Below, in pieces: positions 55,793-64,000 of a stretch of 64,000 nt of DNA. The notes beneath the pieces are model-generated. The model did no database searches. It saw only the letters and a list, made by a program, of their open reading frames with translations, and had not been told where the DNA came from. The DNA is from DATADW01 sp963733905 (GTDB lineage: Bacteria > Actinomycetota > Acidimicrobiia > Spongiisociales > DATADW01). Position 1 is the stretch's first letter. Each line of letters opens with the position of its first letter. Position numbers and translations under genes: made by a program. Location: positions 372,001-436,000 of the forward strand of contig CAVTEU010000006.1 of assembly GCA_963733905.1 (NCBI GenBank), in the 5' to 3' direction.

Positions 55793-56892
55793 ATGACACA
55801 AACCGGCGTATTTCGCGTCTTTGGCATCCCGGTGGTCTTGTCACCGTCGTGGTTCGTGATCGCGGGCCTCATCACCCTCAGTCTCAGAGCCACATTCGAG
55901 CGGGCCAACCCCACATCGTCGTCGGCCGCCCTGTGGGGTGCAGCCGTCCTGGCATCCCTCCTCTTCTTCGTCGGGGTCGTCATCCATGAGGCGAGCCACT
56001 CTGCGATGGCACGCCGGCTCGGTCTCGGGGTCAGCTCGATCCGGCTGTTCGTTTTCGGCGGGGTTTCCCAGTTGGAGGAGGAGCCGCGGACGGCACGCGA
56101 GGAGCTGTTGGTGACCGTTGTCGGGCCTCTCTCCTCGGTGGTGATCGGTCTCGTGTTCCTCGGTGCAGCAGCGGTTGTGCCCGGGCCACGCCTGGCGGTG
56201 TCGATCCTCGATTGGCTGGGCGTCTGTGAACCTGGGATTGGGCTTGTTCAACCTGCTCCCCGGTTTTCCCATGGACGGCGGCCGGGTGCTGCGGGCGGTG
56301 GTGTGGCGGTGGACGGGGAGCCTGCGGAAGGCAACCAGGGTTGCAGCGATCTCCGGCAGGGTGGTGGCGGCACTGCTGGTGGCCGGCGGGTGCCTGGATG
56401 TGGACGGCCCACGGCTTGACCGGGTTGTGGCTCGTTTTCATCGGCATATTCCTGTGGCAGGCGGCCTCGGTGGCAGAGAGCCCGGCGGCCGGAGCGAGGC
56501 GGGGACGCGGTACGAGCGTCCGGGTCGCCATGGAGCCCCGGTCTTGGTCGGCTTCGCCGGCGCTACCCATCGATGGGCTGCTCGCCCTGGCCGATGAGTC
56601 GGCCGGCGACCTTCACCCGGTGGTAGACCCGTGGGGACGGGCGGTTGGCGTGGTCAGCCTCGCGTCGGCCCGGCGCCTCCCCCAGCAAGTGAGGGGATCC
56701 ACACCCGTAGCGGCTGTGATGCGTCGGATGGGTCCCGACGACATCATCGGGCCCGACCAGGACCTCGAGAGCGTGCTCGAAAAGGAGTTTTCCGGGAACC
56801 GGGTCTTCCTGGTCGTCGAAGGGGACGACGTGGTTGGGATCCTGGTCGCCGGGGAGGCACTCGAAGCCGTGCGAGAGACCCGGCCCGCATGA
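55793..56892 (+). CDS. Site-2-protease-family M50 metallopeptidase with CBS domains, two frame shifts
   Basis: The N-terminus is FRVFGIPVVLSPSWFVIAGL. The zinc site lies in FVGVVIHEASHSAMARRLGL (HExxH). After a frame change near 56220 comes GLGLFNLLPGFPMDGGRVLR, the second zinc-ligand motif. A further change near 56395 leads to HGLTGLWLVFIGIFLWQAAS. The C-terminal part is a CBS pair (LPIDGLLALADESAGDLHPV, VVEGDDVVGILVAGEALEAV). About 366 residues. It is an intramembrane protease of the SpoIVFB-like group. It opens an operon: its stop overlaps the ATG of the next gene at 56889-56892. Confidence 0.8.
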
Positions 56893-59018
56893 GGATGACC
56901 CGGCCGCAAGACCGGCCTGCCACTGCTCGGCGCAGGGTCGGGTCTGGGCTCCGCAGGCGAGCGGAACCACCGGGCTACGGCAGGCGTCTGATCGACGTGC
57001 GCCTACTCGCTGCGCCCTTGCTCCTCGCCGCCCTGTTCACCCAAGGGGAGCCGCCGGCCGAAGCGGCCACGGTCACCGCAACAGCGGGCGTCTCCGGGTA
57101 TGTCCATCCGGACAGGCCGGTGCGGGTGGTGGTCGAGGTGACGTCTCCGGCGCTGCTGGTTGGCGAGATCGTGGTGGAGTTGGACGGGCTCACCCGGCAG
57201 GTCCCGGTGGAGGTTCCCGGCGATGGAACGAAGGTCTACGAGATCTACATGCCCCCTTCCGATGGAGGCCGTGTCAGCATCTCGCTCGTCGCCGACGGGG
57301 GCGACCAGATCGTCTCCGAGGACGTGCAGGTGTCCGCTCCCGATGACGAGTTGCTCGTTGGGTTGCTCGGCGCCCCGGAGACGGCGGCGGTCCTCGGCTC
57401 GGTGCGTTCCACCCCTCTGGGGAGGCCCGTCATCCCCATCGAGGTCGCTGCCGCCGACCTCGCCGACCCCGGACCACTCGGGTATCTGATAGCCGGCCCG
57501 GGCGATCTCGCGGCTCTCGGTCCAGGAGAACGGTCAGGGGTGGTTTCTTGGGTCCGTCGGGGAGGCCGGGTAATCGGCCAGGACCGCGACCTCTCCGCGC
57601 TCGAGCTCGAGGCCGACACGGTCTCGCCGCTCGGTGATTCCTCTTTGCAGCGATCCGGGCGCGGCGAGCTCATCTCGGTGGAGAGCATCGCCGGTCTGGA
57701 TGCGCCCACCTGGGCAGGTTTGCTGCGCGACGTCCCCACCGCCGGGCTGGGCCGCGATCAGTTCGCACAGCCCGCCACAAACCTCCTTCCCGCCGCGATG
57801 GCCACCTCCGAGGCGCTGGTGCCCGACATCTCATGGCTGCTTGTGGCCATCTTGGGTTATGCGGTCATCGTCGGGCCGGTCAACCTCTTGGTCCTCCGTC
57901 GCATGGGGCGCCCCGAGCTGGCTTGGGTCACCGTCCCGGTCATCAGCGTGCTCGCCGTTGCCGGCTTCTGGCTCGCCGGTAGGAGCAGGGTCTCCGAGGA
58001 GGTGGTCCGCCACGCTTCGGTGGTCGTCGCCGACGCCGAGACCGCCAGCGGCGGATCGGTGGTCATGCTCGCATCGGGGAGCGAAGGCGAGCGTGTCATG
58101 ACCCTCCCCGATGGCTGGCTCGGTGCATCGCTGCCCGAGGAGGTTTGGTTCGGCCCGTCCGGATCACTGGTCCAGGGCAAAGGGGACGGTCACAGCCTCG
58201 CTTTCGACTTCCCCAGGCTCGGGGTGGCTGCGGTCGATTCCAGGTGGAGCGAGCAGGTGGCGATGCCTGCGGTGGAGCTGGAAACCGCTGCTGGGATGCT
58301 CACCGTCCGGGTGCGCAACGACTCCCCGATGACCTTCTGGTCGTGGGGAGCCGGAGGCCCGGGGTGGGCGACCCCGGCAGGCGATCCCCTCGAACCCGGC
58401 GAGGAAGAGGTGATCGAACTGGCGATACCCGATGTGTCGGGATTTGGAGGCAACCCCCTCGCCGATGCGGTGCTCGCCATCCCGGGCCAGGACCCAACCA
58501 TGTGGGACCGGGTCTACCCGCTGGCGTCGTCGGGGGCAGCTTTCGCCCCTGAGGTCTTCGCCGGGTTCTACGTGTTCGGGTTCACCGAGGACTTCGCACC
58601 GGAGATGCAGGTGGACCAGCGGACGATCGCAGCATCGGGGCCATCGCTGCTTCTCCTCCCGCTGTTCCTCGACGATGCCGAGACCGCAGGGTTGGGTACG
58701 GCCCTGCCCGAGGTGATCGACGTGGACGACGCCGGTTTCGTCAGCCGGACCGATGGGATCCTCTTTGTCGAGGGGGGGACCTTGGCGCTGCGCTACCGGG
58801 TCCCGGATGGGGTGGGTCGTCTCCGCCTCGACGGCGGTCTGGAAGCCGTCGACTTGTGGGATTGGGATCGAGGCGAGTGGGTTCGACCCGAGCGCGGCGA
58901 CGACGTGGCCGACGGACTGCTCTCACCTGGCGGCGAGGTGATGGCCAGGCTGAGCCGTCTCAGCGGGCCCTTCCTGCCGTACGAGCATCTCCTCAGCTGG
59001 GAGGTGGCGGGGGCATGA
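56889..59018 (+). CDS. Large membrane-anchored extracytoplasmic protein, function unknown
   Basis: An intact protein of about 709 residues. An N-terminal signal (RLLAAPLLLAALFTQGEPPA) precedes a beta-rich extracytoplasmic region (YVHPDRPVRVVVEVTSPALL, VYEIYMPPSDGGRVSISLVA). A glutamine-amidotransferase-like half follows (LGYLIAGPGDLAALGPGERS), then two close transmembrane helices in the middle (WLLVAILGYAVIVGPVNLLV, VTVPVISVLAVAGFWLAG). A second extracytoplasmic domain ends LSGPFLPYEHLLSWEVAGA. The layout resembles membrane proteins encoded with ABC-2 transporters and MoxR/DUF58 genes, and that is the context here: its stop overlaps the ATG of the ABC ATPase. Confidence 0.7.
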   Translation: MRMTRPQDRPATARRRVGSGLRRRAEPPGYGRRLIDVRLLAAPLLLAALFTQGEPPAEAATVTATAGVSGYVHPDRPVRVVVEVTSPALLVGEIVVELDGLTRQVPVEVPGDGTKVYEIYMPPSDGGRVSISLVADGGDQIVSEDVQVSAPDDELLVGLLGAPETAAVLGSVRSTPLGRPVIPIEVAAADLADPGPLGYLIAGPGDLAALGPGERSGVVSWVRRGGRVIGQDRDLSALELEADTVSPLGDSSLQRSGRGELISVESIAGLDAPTWAGLLRDVPTAGLGRDQFAQPATNLLPAAMATSEALVPDISWLLVAILGYAVIVGPVNLLVLRRMGRPELAWVTVPVISVLAVAGFWLAGRSRVSEEVVRHASVVVADAETASGGSVVMLASGSEGERVMTLPDGWLGASLPEEVWFGPSGSLVQGKGDGHSLAFDFPRLGVAAVDSRWSEQVAMPAVELETAAGMLTVRVRNDSPMTFWSWGAGGPGWATPAGDPLEPGEEEVIELAIPDVSGFGGNPLADAVLAIPGQDPTMWDRVYPLASSGAAFAPEVFAGFYVFGFTEDFAPEMQVDQRTIAASGPSLLLLPLFLDDAETAGLGTALPEVIDVDDAGFVSRTDGILFVEGGTLALRYRVPDGVGRLRLDGGLEAVDLWDWDRGEWVRPERGDDVADGLLSPGGEVMARLSRLSGPFLPYEHLLSWEVAGA

Positions 59019-59962
59019 TCATCGAGTTGGAAGGCGTCGACAAGAGGTACGGACAGGTGAGGGCGCTCGACGGCGCCGACCTGGCGGTGCCCGACGGGGC
59101 GGTGATGGGACTCGTGGGCCCGAACGGAGCGGGGAAGACCACGGCCATGCTGCTCATGTCGAGCCTCCTCGCCCGGGACGGTGGGTCGGTGCGGGTCGGC
59201 GGAGTCGATCCCGAGGTCGATCCGAAGTCGGTTCGGCGGTTGATCGGCTGGATGCCGGACGTCTTCGGCGTGTACGAGAGCCTGGATTCGACCGAGTACC
59301 TCGACTTCTTCGCTGCCGCTCACGGGGTGCGCCCCGAAGCCCGAGCCGCCCTCGTCACCGACCTGCTCGCTCTGGTCGATCTCGAGGACAAGGCCGACGC
59401 CGACGTCAACACCCTGTCCCGGGGCATGAAGCAGCGTCTCTCGCTGGCACGGGCACTGGTCCACGACCCACAGGTGCTGATCCTCGACGAGCCCGCATCC
59501 GGGCTGGACCCGCGGGCCAGGGTTCAACTCCGTCAGCTCATCGCCGAGCTGGCTCGCATGGGGAAGACCGTTGTGATCTCCTCGCACATCCTCTCCGAAC
59601 TGGAGGGGATCTGCAGCCACCTGGCGGTGGTCGACAAGGGCAAGGTGATCTCCCAGGGCTCGATCGACGACATCCGAGCCGCCCTGGTGGGGAGCAGACG
59701 GGTCACGGCCCGCATCCCCGATTCCGAGGTGGATCGCGCCGACGGTCTGATGAGGGAGCACCCAGAGGTCGGCGACCTGTCGGTGGAGCAGGGAATGATC
59801 CGCTTCACCATCGGCGGCGATGGGACGCTTTCGGCTGCGCTGTTGCGCGAGATGGTCGAGGCAGGGATCGCCGTTGCCGAGTGGCGGGTCGAGTCCGCCG
59901 GCCTCGAGGAGCTCTTCCTCCGGATCACCGACGATGCCAAGACCGAGGCGGAGCCGGCATGA
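59015..59962 (+). CDS. ABC transporter ATP-binding protein (ABC-2 type)
   Basis: An intact ATPase of 315 residues. Walker A is GLVGPNGAGKTTAMLLMSSL, the signature is NTLSRGMKQRLSLARALVHD, and Walker B is VLILDEPASGLDPRARVQLR. The switch His is in VVISSHILSELEGICSHLAV. The C-terminal extension (VTARIPDSEVDRADGLMREH) is typical of ABC-2-type export ATPases. It overlaps the upstream membrane-protein gene and the downstream permease gene by ATGA. The transported substrate is unknown. Confidence 0.88.
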   Translation: MIIELEGVDKRYGQVRALDGADLAVPDGAVMGLVGPNGAGKTTAMLLMSSLLARDGGSVRVGGVDPEVDPKSVRRLIGWMPDVFGVYESLDSTEYLDFFAAAHGVRPEARAALVTDLLALVDLEDKADADVNTLSRGMKQRLSLARALVHDPQVLILDEPASGLDPRARVQLRQLIAELARMGKTVVISSHILSELEGICSHLAVVDKGKVISQGSIDDIRAALVGSRRVTARIPDSEVDRADGLMREHPEVGDLSVEQGMIRFTIGGDGTLSAALLREMVEAGIAVAEWRVESAGLEELFLRITDDAKTEAEPA

Positions 59963-60997
59963 ACCCGGTTGCCCGCCGCGAGCTCACCGAGAGGTTCCGG
60001 CGGCCCCGTTCGGCGGTCCTCTTCACTCTGTGGATCCTCGCCGTCGGTCTGCTCGGCTACCTCGTCTACCAACTGTCCCGGCTCGTCGCCCAGAACATCT
60101 TTGGCACCGGGGGCACCTTCGTCGCCGCGGCCACCATGGGCAGGTTCATGTTCGAATCTCTCCTGGTGCTCCTCATGACCGGCGTGGTCATGGTCGTGCC
60201 CGGAGGGGTGGCGCTGAGCATCGTCGGGGAGCGCGAGCGGCTCACCCTCCCCCTTCTCCAGGTCAGCCAGTTGAGCGCCGGCCAGGTGGTGCGTGGAAAG
60301 CTCATGTCGTCGATGTCCTACGTGCTGCTGCTTCTGGTGGCGGTCGCCCCGATCGTCGCCCTGCCCAGCCTCTTCGGTGGTGTATCGCTCCGCGAGGCGG
60401 TTGCGGGGCTGGGAATGATCCTGTTGACCGCGCTCACCCTCGGCTGCATCTCGCTCTGGGTCTCGGCCAGGGCGCGCAGCACCCGCGGCGCAGTGGCGGG
60501 GGCATACGCGCTGACGGCCCTCATCGCCTTTCTCAGCCTGGGCGTCATGGCTGCGGAGATCATCGCCTTCCGCCCCTCCCAGGATGTGTTCTTCCCGGTG
60601 GGAGGGCGTGAGATCTACGCCTCGTGGATCAACCCGTACATCGGGATGGTCTCTGCGGTGGAGGAGCCGTTGGATGCAGATCCGCTGAACGACGTCGCCG
60701 TCTTCAGCCCGCCCAACGCTCTGCTCTCACTGCGCGCCGGGCTCTCGCCGTTCACCGACCAGAGTGCCGGCGGCGGAGTGGCTCCCCCGGAGGTGGTTGT
60801 CCTCGGTGACGACGAGCTGGACGAAGTGGACGCAGGTCGAGCTTCCGCCGCTCCGCCCGAGGAGGGGTCCGGTGTGGGTCCGTACCGCGGTCCTCTACGG
60901 GTCCATTTCGCTGCTGGCGCTGTTCGCAGCAACCAGGCGGGTAACCGCACCGGACGGATCGAAAAGGGCTGGCAAGGTGACGCATGCCGCTGCCTGA
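59959..60997 (+). CDS. ABC-2-type transporter permease, one frame shift
   Basis: A permease of about 345 residues: VARRELTERFRRPRSAVLFT, then helices WILAVGLLGYLVYQLSRLV, ESLLVLLMTGVVMVVPGGVA, SYVLLLLVAVAPIVALPSLF and AYALTALIAFLSLGVMAAEI. A long loop with WINPYIGMVSAVEEPLDADP follows. The frame changes near 60840 and the last helix reads WVRTAVLYGSISLLALFAAT, ending at 60997. It forms the membrane partner of the ATPase just upstream. The next gene starts inside its last codons, at 60984. Confidence 0.8.
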
Positions 60998-62610
60998 GTC
61001 GATCAGATCCCTGCTGGCGGTGGCTCGTCGCCGGCTCACCTTCGCCGCCTTGTGGGTACGCCTGCTGACCACGGTGGCGGTGGTGGCAGTGGCGGCGGCT
61101 GCTGTGTTCGCCGTTGGTCGCATGGTGATCCTCCCCTGGGCCGAGGCGGCTGCGCTCGCCACCCTGGCGGCGGCGCTTGGTGGTCGTGGCATTGGTGACG
61201 TTGATACGCCGCCCCTCGCTGGGTCGGGCCGCTCTCGAGGCGGACCGCCGCCTCGGCGGCTACGACCGGGTTTCCACCGCCCTCGAGCTGGTCGACCGGC
61301 CCGACCTGAGCGAGCCCGAACGGCGCCAGGTCACCGCGGCAGCAGCATGGGCCGAGCGACGGGATCCCACGGCGCTCGGTCCGGTGATCACCGGCGGGGC
61401 TTTGCCGTGGCTGGCTGCGCTCGGGGTCGCCGCTGCTCTCGCCCTGGCACTCATCCCGTCGCCGGCGGACGCGGCGCTGCAGGAAAGAAATCGGCAGTCC
61501 GAGGCGATCGAGCGGGAGGCACAGCGCCTCGAGGCGGAAGCGGCGGACCTCCCCGAGGAGGTGCGTCGCCAACTCGAGGACACTGCTCGCCGGCTGCGTG
61601 AGTCGGCAGACATCGATGAGGCGCTGGCCCGCCTCGGCGAGGCACGGGAGAGGCTCGCCGCCCAATCTGACCCGGCCGAGCTTGCGAGGCGGACGGCGCT
61701 GGCCGGGATGGAACGCCGCCTTCAGCAGGAGCCGCTCGGGGAGGGCGAGTCGGCGGCCGACCAACTCCGCGACCTCGCCTCCCGGGCGGGCGAGATGACC
61801 CCCGCCGAATTGGAGACCGCAGCCGACGAGTTGGCGCAACGTGCCGAGGACTTCCAAGGGATTGATGGCGACCTGGCCGAGGCGTTGGAAGGGGCGGCTG
61901 ACGATTTGCGACGGGGCGGCGCCGGCGCCGAACAGTCGCTGAGCGATGCCGCCGACGAGTTGGAGAGGGCGACGTCGGAGGCGGCAGAGGCAGAAGCCGA
62001 GTCGCAGGCACGCTCGGCGGTGCGCGACGCACAGGAGCGGTTGGATAGCCAGCGAACCGGTGATGCCGAGGGCGAAGGACAAGGAGAGGGCGAGGGAGAG
62101 AGCCAAGGCGAAGGTCAGGGTCAGGGACAGGGTCAGGGTCAGGGACAGGGCCAGGGCCAGGGACAAGGACAGGGCCAGGGGCAAGGTCAGGGACAGGGAC
62201 AGGGTCAGGGGCAAGGACAGGGTCAGGGTGCCGGCGGAGGGGGCGGCGGGCAGGGTGCCGGGGGCTCACAGGTCCCGGGAACCCCCGATCCCGCCAGCGG
62301 CGACGGCACTGTTCAGGGCGGCACCGGGGACCAGGACCCCGCCCAGGAGCCCGACCGGGTGAGCGTCTTCGACCCGGTTGGCTTCGAGGAAGGCGAAGAG
62401 GTGCGGGTGCGTCTCGAAGGTCTCGAACCGGGCGAGCTGAGGGGACGGGTCGAGGGAGAAGGGCTGAGGAATGTGCCGCTGGCTCCGTACACCGAGCGAT
62501 TCGCCGAGTACCAGAGCGCAGCGCTCGAGGCATTGGACCGGCTCACGGTTCCGCCCGCCTTGCGCGATCTGGTCCGGACCTATTTCACCGAGTTGGAGCC
62601 CGGCGAATGA
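60984..62610 (+). CDS. Two-helix membrane protein with coiled coil and long Gly-Gln repeat (DUF4175-like layout), one frame shift
   Basis: The N-terminus MPLPESIRSLLAVARRRLTF leads into a transmembrane pair (LLTTVAVVAVAAAAVFAVGR and AAALATLAAALGG). A frame change near 61180 follows. ALEADRRLGGYDRVSTALEL and a second helix pair region (WLAALGVAAALALALIPSPA) lead into a 200-residue charged coiled coil (QSEAIEREAQRLEAEAADLP and following). A run of more than 20 Gln-Gly dipeptides (about 62103-62230) comes next, then SVFDPVGFEEGEEVRVRLEG and a helical end (RLTVPPALRDLVRTYFTELE). About 541 residues. The overall plan resembles DUF4175 proteins, but the match is by layout only. Its stop overlaps the moxR start. 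Confidence 0.65.
62103..62230 (+). repeat. Hexanucleotide repeat encoding (Gly-Gln)n
   Basis: Tandem hexamers of the form CAGGGN (N mostly A, C or T) encode alternating Gln and Gly inside the membrane-protein gene. Third-position variation shows the repeat is old or selected at protein level rather than a fresh slippage product. Confidence 0.9.
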
Positions 62611-63591
62611 GCGTCTCGCAGATGACACCGGAGCGGTTTGCCGAGACCCTCGACGGGATCCGCACCGAGGTGGGAAAGGTCATCGTCGGGCAGGACGAGC
62701 TGGTCACCTCGGTGCTGTTCGCCGTGCTGTGCGAGGGGCACCTCCTGCTGGAGGGTGTCCCCGGGCTCGGTAAGACCCGGCTCCTCACCACGCTGGGTCA
62801 GGCACTGGATGTCTCCTTTGGCAGGGTCCAGTTCACCCCCGACCTGATGCCGGCGGACATCCTGGGTACCAAGGTGCTCCACGAGAACCGTTTCGAGTTC
62901 CACGAGGGACCGATCTTCGCCAACCTGGTGCTGGCCGATGAGGTCAACCGCGCCACCCCGAAGACCCAGTCGGCACTGCTCGAGGCCATGCAGGAGCGAC
63001 GGATCACCCTCGGCGGCGAGACCCACAAGCTGCCCCGGCCCTTCCTGGTGATGGCGACCCAGAACCCGATCGAGATGGAGGGCACGTATCCGCTCCCCGA
63101 GGCCCAACTCGACCGCTTCCTGTTCAAGGCGCTCGTGCCCTTCCCGGGCACGGCGGACATGGTCGAGATACTCCGCCGGACGACCACCGGGCACGACGCC
63201 ACCGCCCACCCGGCCGCCGACGGGCCGACCTTGCTGGAGATGGGTGAGGTGGTGCGCGACCTGCCGGCCGCATCGCACCTGCTCGAGTTCGCCGCCACCC
63301 TGGTGGCGGCCACCCATCCGGGGAGCGAACTGGCCCCGGAACGGGTACGCCGCTACGTCCGGCATGGCGCCAGCCCGCGGGGCGCCCAGGCGCTCGTGCT
63401 CGGCGGAAAGGCCCGCGCCCTCACCGACGGCCGCCCCAACCTTGCCGCCGAAGACCTGGTCGCCCTGGCGCCAGCCGGCGCTCAGGCACCGCCTCGTCCT
63501 CGGATATGAGGCGGTCGCCGATGGTGTTACCGCCGATGACCTCATCGCCGACGTGGCGGCAGCCCACCCCTCACCCGGACCCGTCTCGTGA
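62607..63591 (+). CDS. MoxR-family AAA+ ATPase, one frame shift
   Basis: VIVGQDELVTSVLFAVLCEG and the Walker A GHLLLEGVPGLGKTRLLTTL are clear. FTPDLMPADILGTKVLHENR, the Walker B ANLVLADEVNRATPKTQSAL, and sensor 1 FLVMATQNPIEMEGTYPLPE follow. The lid domain has RYVRHGASPRGAQALVLGGK. A frame change near 63475 gives the usual ending LRHRLVLGYEAVADGVTADD. About 327 residues. MoxR ATPases act as chaperones for assembling or activating partner proteins that carry von Willebrand or DUF58 domains. The following gene is a DUF58 protein, the standard partner. Confidence 0.9.
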
Positions 63592-63622
63592 TCCCACGTC
63601 TGCTCTCCACCGGGATGCTCAG

Positions 63623-64000
63623 GTGCTGCTCGAGCCGGCACTGAGGGCCAGGCTCGAGCGGCTTGCACTGGTCTCGCGTCGCCGCATCCGGGGCATGTGG
63701 TCGGGCAGGCACTCGTCGATGCGGCTCGGGGAGAGCCTCGATTTCGCCGACTACAGGGAGTACTCGCCGGGGGACGACTTCCGGCGGATAGACCACCAGT
63801 TGTGGGCGCGCCTCGGGGTGATACTGGTCCGGCGCTACCAGGCGGAGGAGGAGCTGACGTTGCGGCTCGTCCTCGACGCCTCGGCATCGATGGCGTACGA
63901 GGGGAAGTTCGACACGGCGCTCCGTCTCGCCGCCATGATCGGCTACCTGGCATTGGCCGGCGGCGACCGGGTGCAACCGGTTGCCCTCGCCGGAGCGGGC
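63623..64000 (+). CDS. DUF58-domain protein, N-terminal part (3' end outside window)
   Basis: The visible part reads VLLEPALRARLERLALVSRR, then GESLDFADYREYSPGDDFRR, IDHQLWARLGVILVRRYQAE, and LTLRLVLDASASMAYEGKFD, the DUF58 pattern including the vWA-like DxSxSM motif. The frame is open upstream to about 63590, so the exact start is uncertain; a GTG at 63623 or a GTG at 63588 with a one-base change are possible. It runs off the right edge. It is the expected partner of the MoxR ATPase just upstream. Confidence 0.82.
   Translation, partial: MLLEPALRARLERLALVSRRRIRGMWSGRHSSMRLGESLDFADYREYSPGDDFRRIDHQLWARLGVILVRRYQAEEELTLRLVLDASASMAYEGKFDTALRLAAMIGYLALAGGDRVQPVALAGAG

Noticed and set aside
62103..62230. 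Regular repeat as a possible CRISPR array
   Set aside because: The period is six bases with no spacers and it is in frame with a coding gene as Gly-Gln codons.
62580..63953. Long minus-strand open frame opposite moxR and DUF58
   Set aside because: It is antisense to strong AAA+ and DUF58 motifs and shows no domain of its own.

Overview
The window is GC-rich chromosomal DNA from an actinobacterium. The best guess is class Acidimicrobiia or a close uncultured relative. This rests on the high-GC codon use, F420/deazaflavin-type enzymes (a luciferase-like oxidoreductase and a Ddn-type reductase), S-layer-homology proteins of the 'GQMASFLARAL' type, many acyl-CoA enzymes, and frequent GTG starts. 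No rRNA, tRNA, transposase, prophage or CRISPR array is visible. One caution applies throughout. About half the genes are broken by single-base frame changes, often several per gene, while conserved motifs continue cleanly in the next frame. This looks like uncorrected sequence indels rather than real gene decay. Coordinates below describe the reconstructed gene, with the approximate shift positions in the text.

Layout. 1-7023: a DNA end-processing cluster (HerA ATPase 3' end, SbcD/Mre11, SbcC/Rad50, NurA nuclease) followed by YchF; an oppositely oriented HAD phosphatase lies inside it. 7215-9470: a Ddn-type reductase and an ECF sigma operon (sigma factor, membrane-anchored putative anti-sigma partner, 42-residue lipoprotein). 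9728-20983: DNA polymerase IV, a small zinc-ribbon protein, a membrane protein, an F420-type oxidoreductase, a VanW protein, a flavodoxin-like protein beneath a cyclase-ATPase-TPR regulator, a SIMPL protein, cytochrome c, glutamate racemase and an SDR. 21079-25869: two secreted S-layer-homology proteins, a SufE/rhodanese divergent pair and a methyltransferase. 25907-37847: a DJ-1-type protein, a CNNM/CorC protein and a lipid/CoA block (two acyl-CoA ligases, AMACR-type racemase, HSD17B4-like SDR, MaoC hydratase, acyl-CoA dehydrogenase) interrupted by a sulfite-oxidase-like enzyme and followed by an HdeD-type membrane protein. 37876-43956: hydroxyacid dehydrogenase, a small protein, thiamin pyrophosphokinase, then a LuxR-cupin pair bracketed by two copies of the 3' end of an S9 peptidase gene. 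44115-54367: DUF72, a LigD-type polymerase, NhaA, a beta-propeller lipoprotein, PPK2, MalQ, a membrane protein, an array of intergenic repeats and an ATP-grasp enzyme. 54431-55690: an Nfu-like Fe-S protein and a secreted lipoprotein. 55793-64000: a tightly overlapping operon of M50/CBS protease, large membrane-anchored secreted protein, ABC ATPase, permease, a coiled-coil protein with a long Gly-Gln repeat, MoxR ATPase and DUF58 protein.

The most unusual non-coding signal is a family of short intergenic tracts. Each is built from about three copies of a 7-bp word whose sequence differs from locus to locus (AGACGGC, CTTCCGT, TACTAAG, AGTGGTC, TACCACC, CCGCCGT). They sit at gene ends, sometimes supply the last codons of the gene, and in two places form facing arms about 90-110 bp apart. 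A second repeat family of about 100-130 bp fills the gap between two convergent genes at 52756-53119. The most interesting protein-level locus is the MoxR/DUF58/ABC operon at the right edge, which continues beyond the window.
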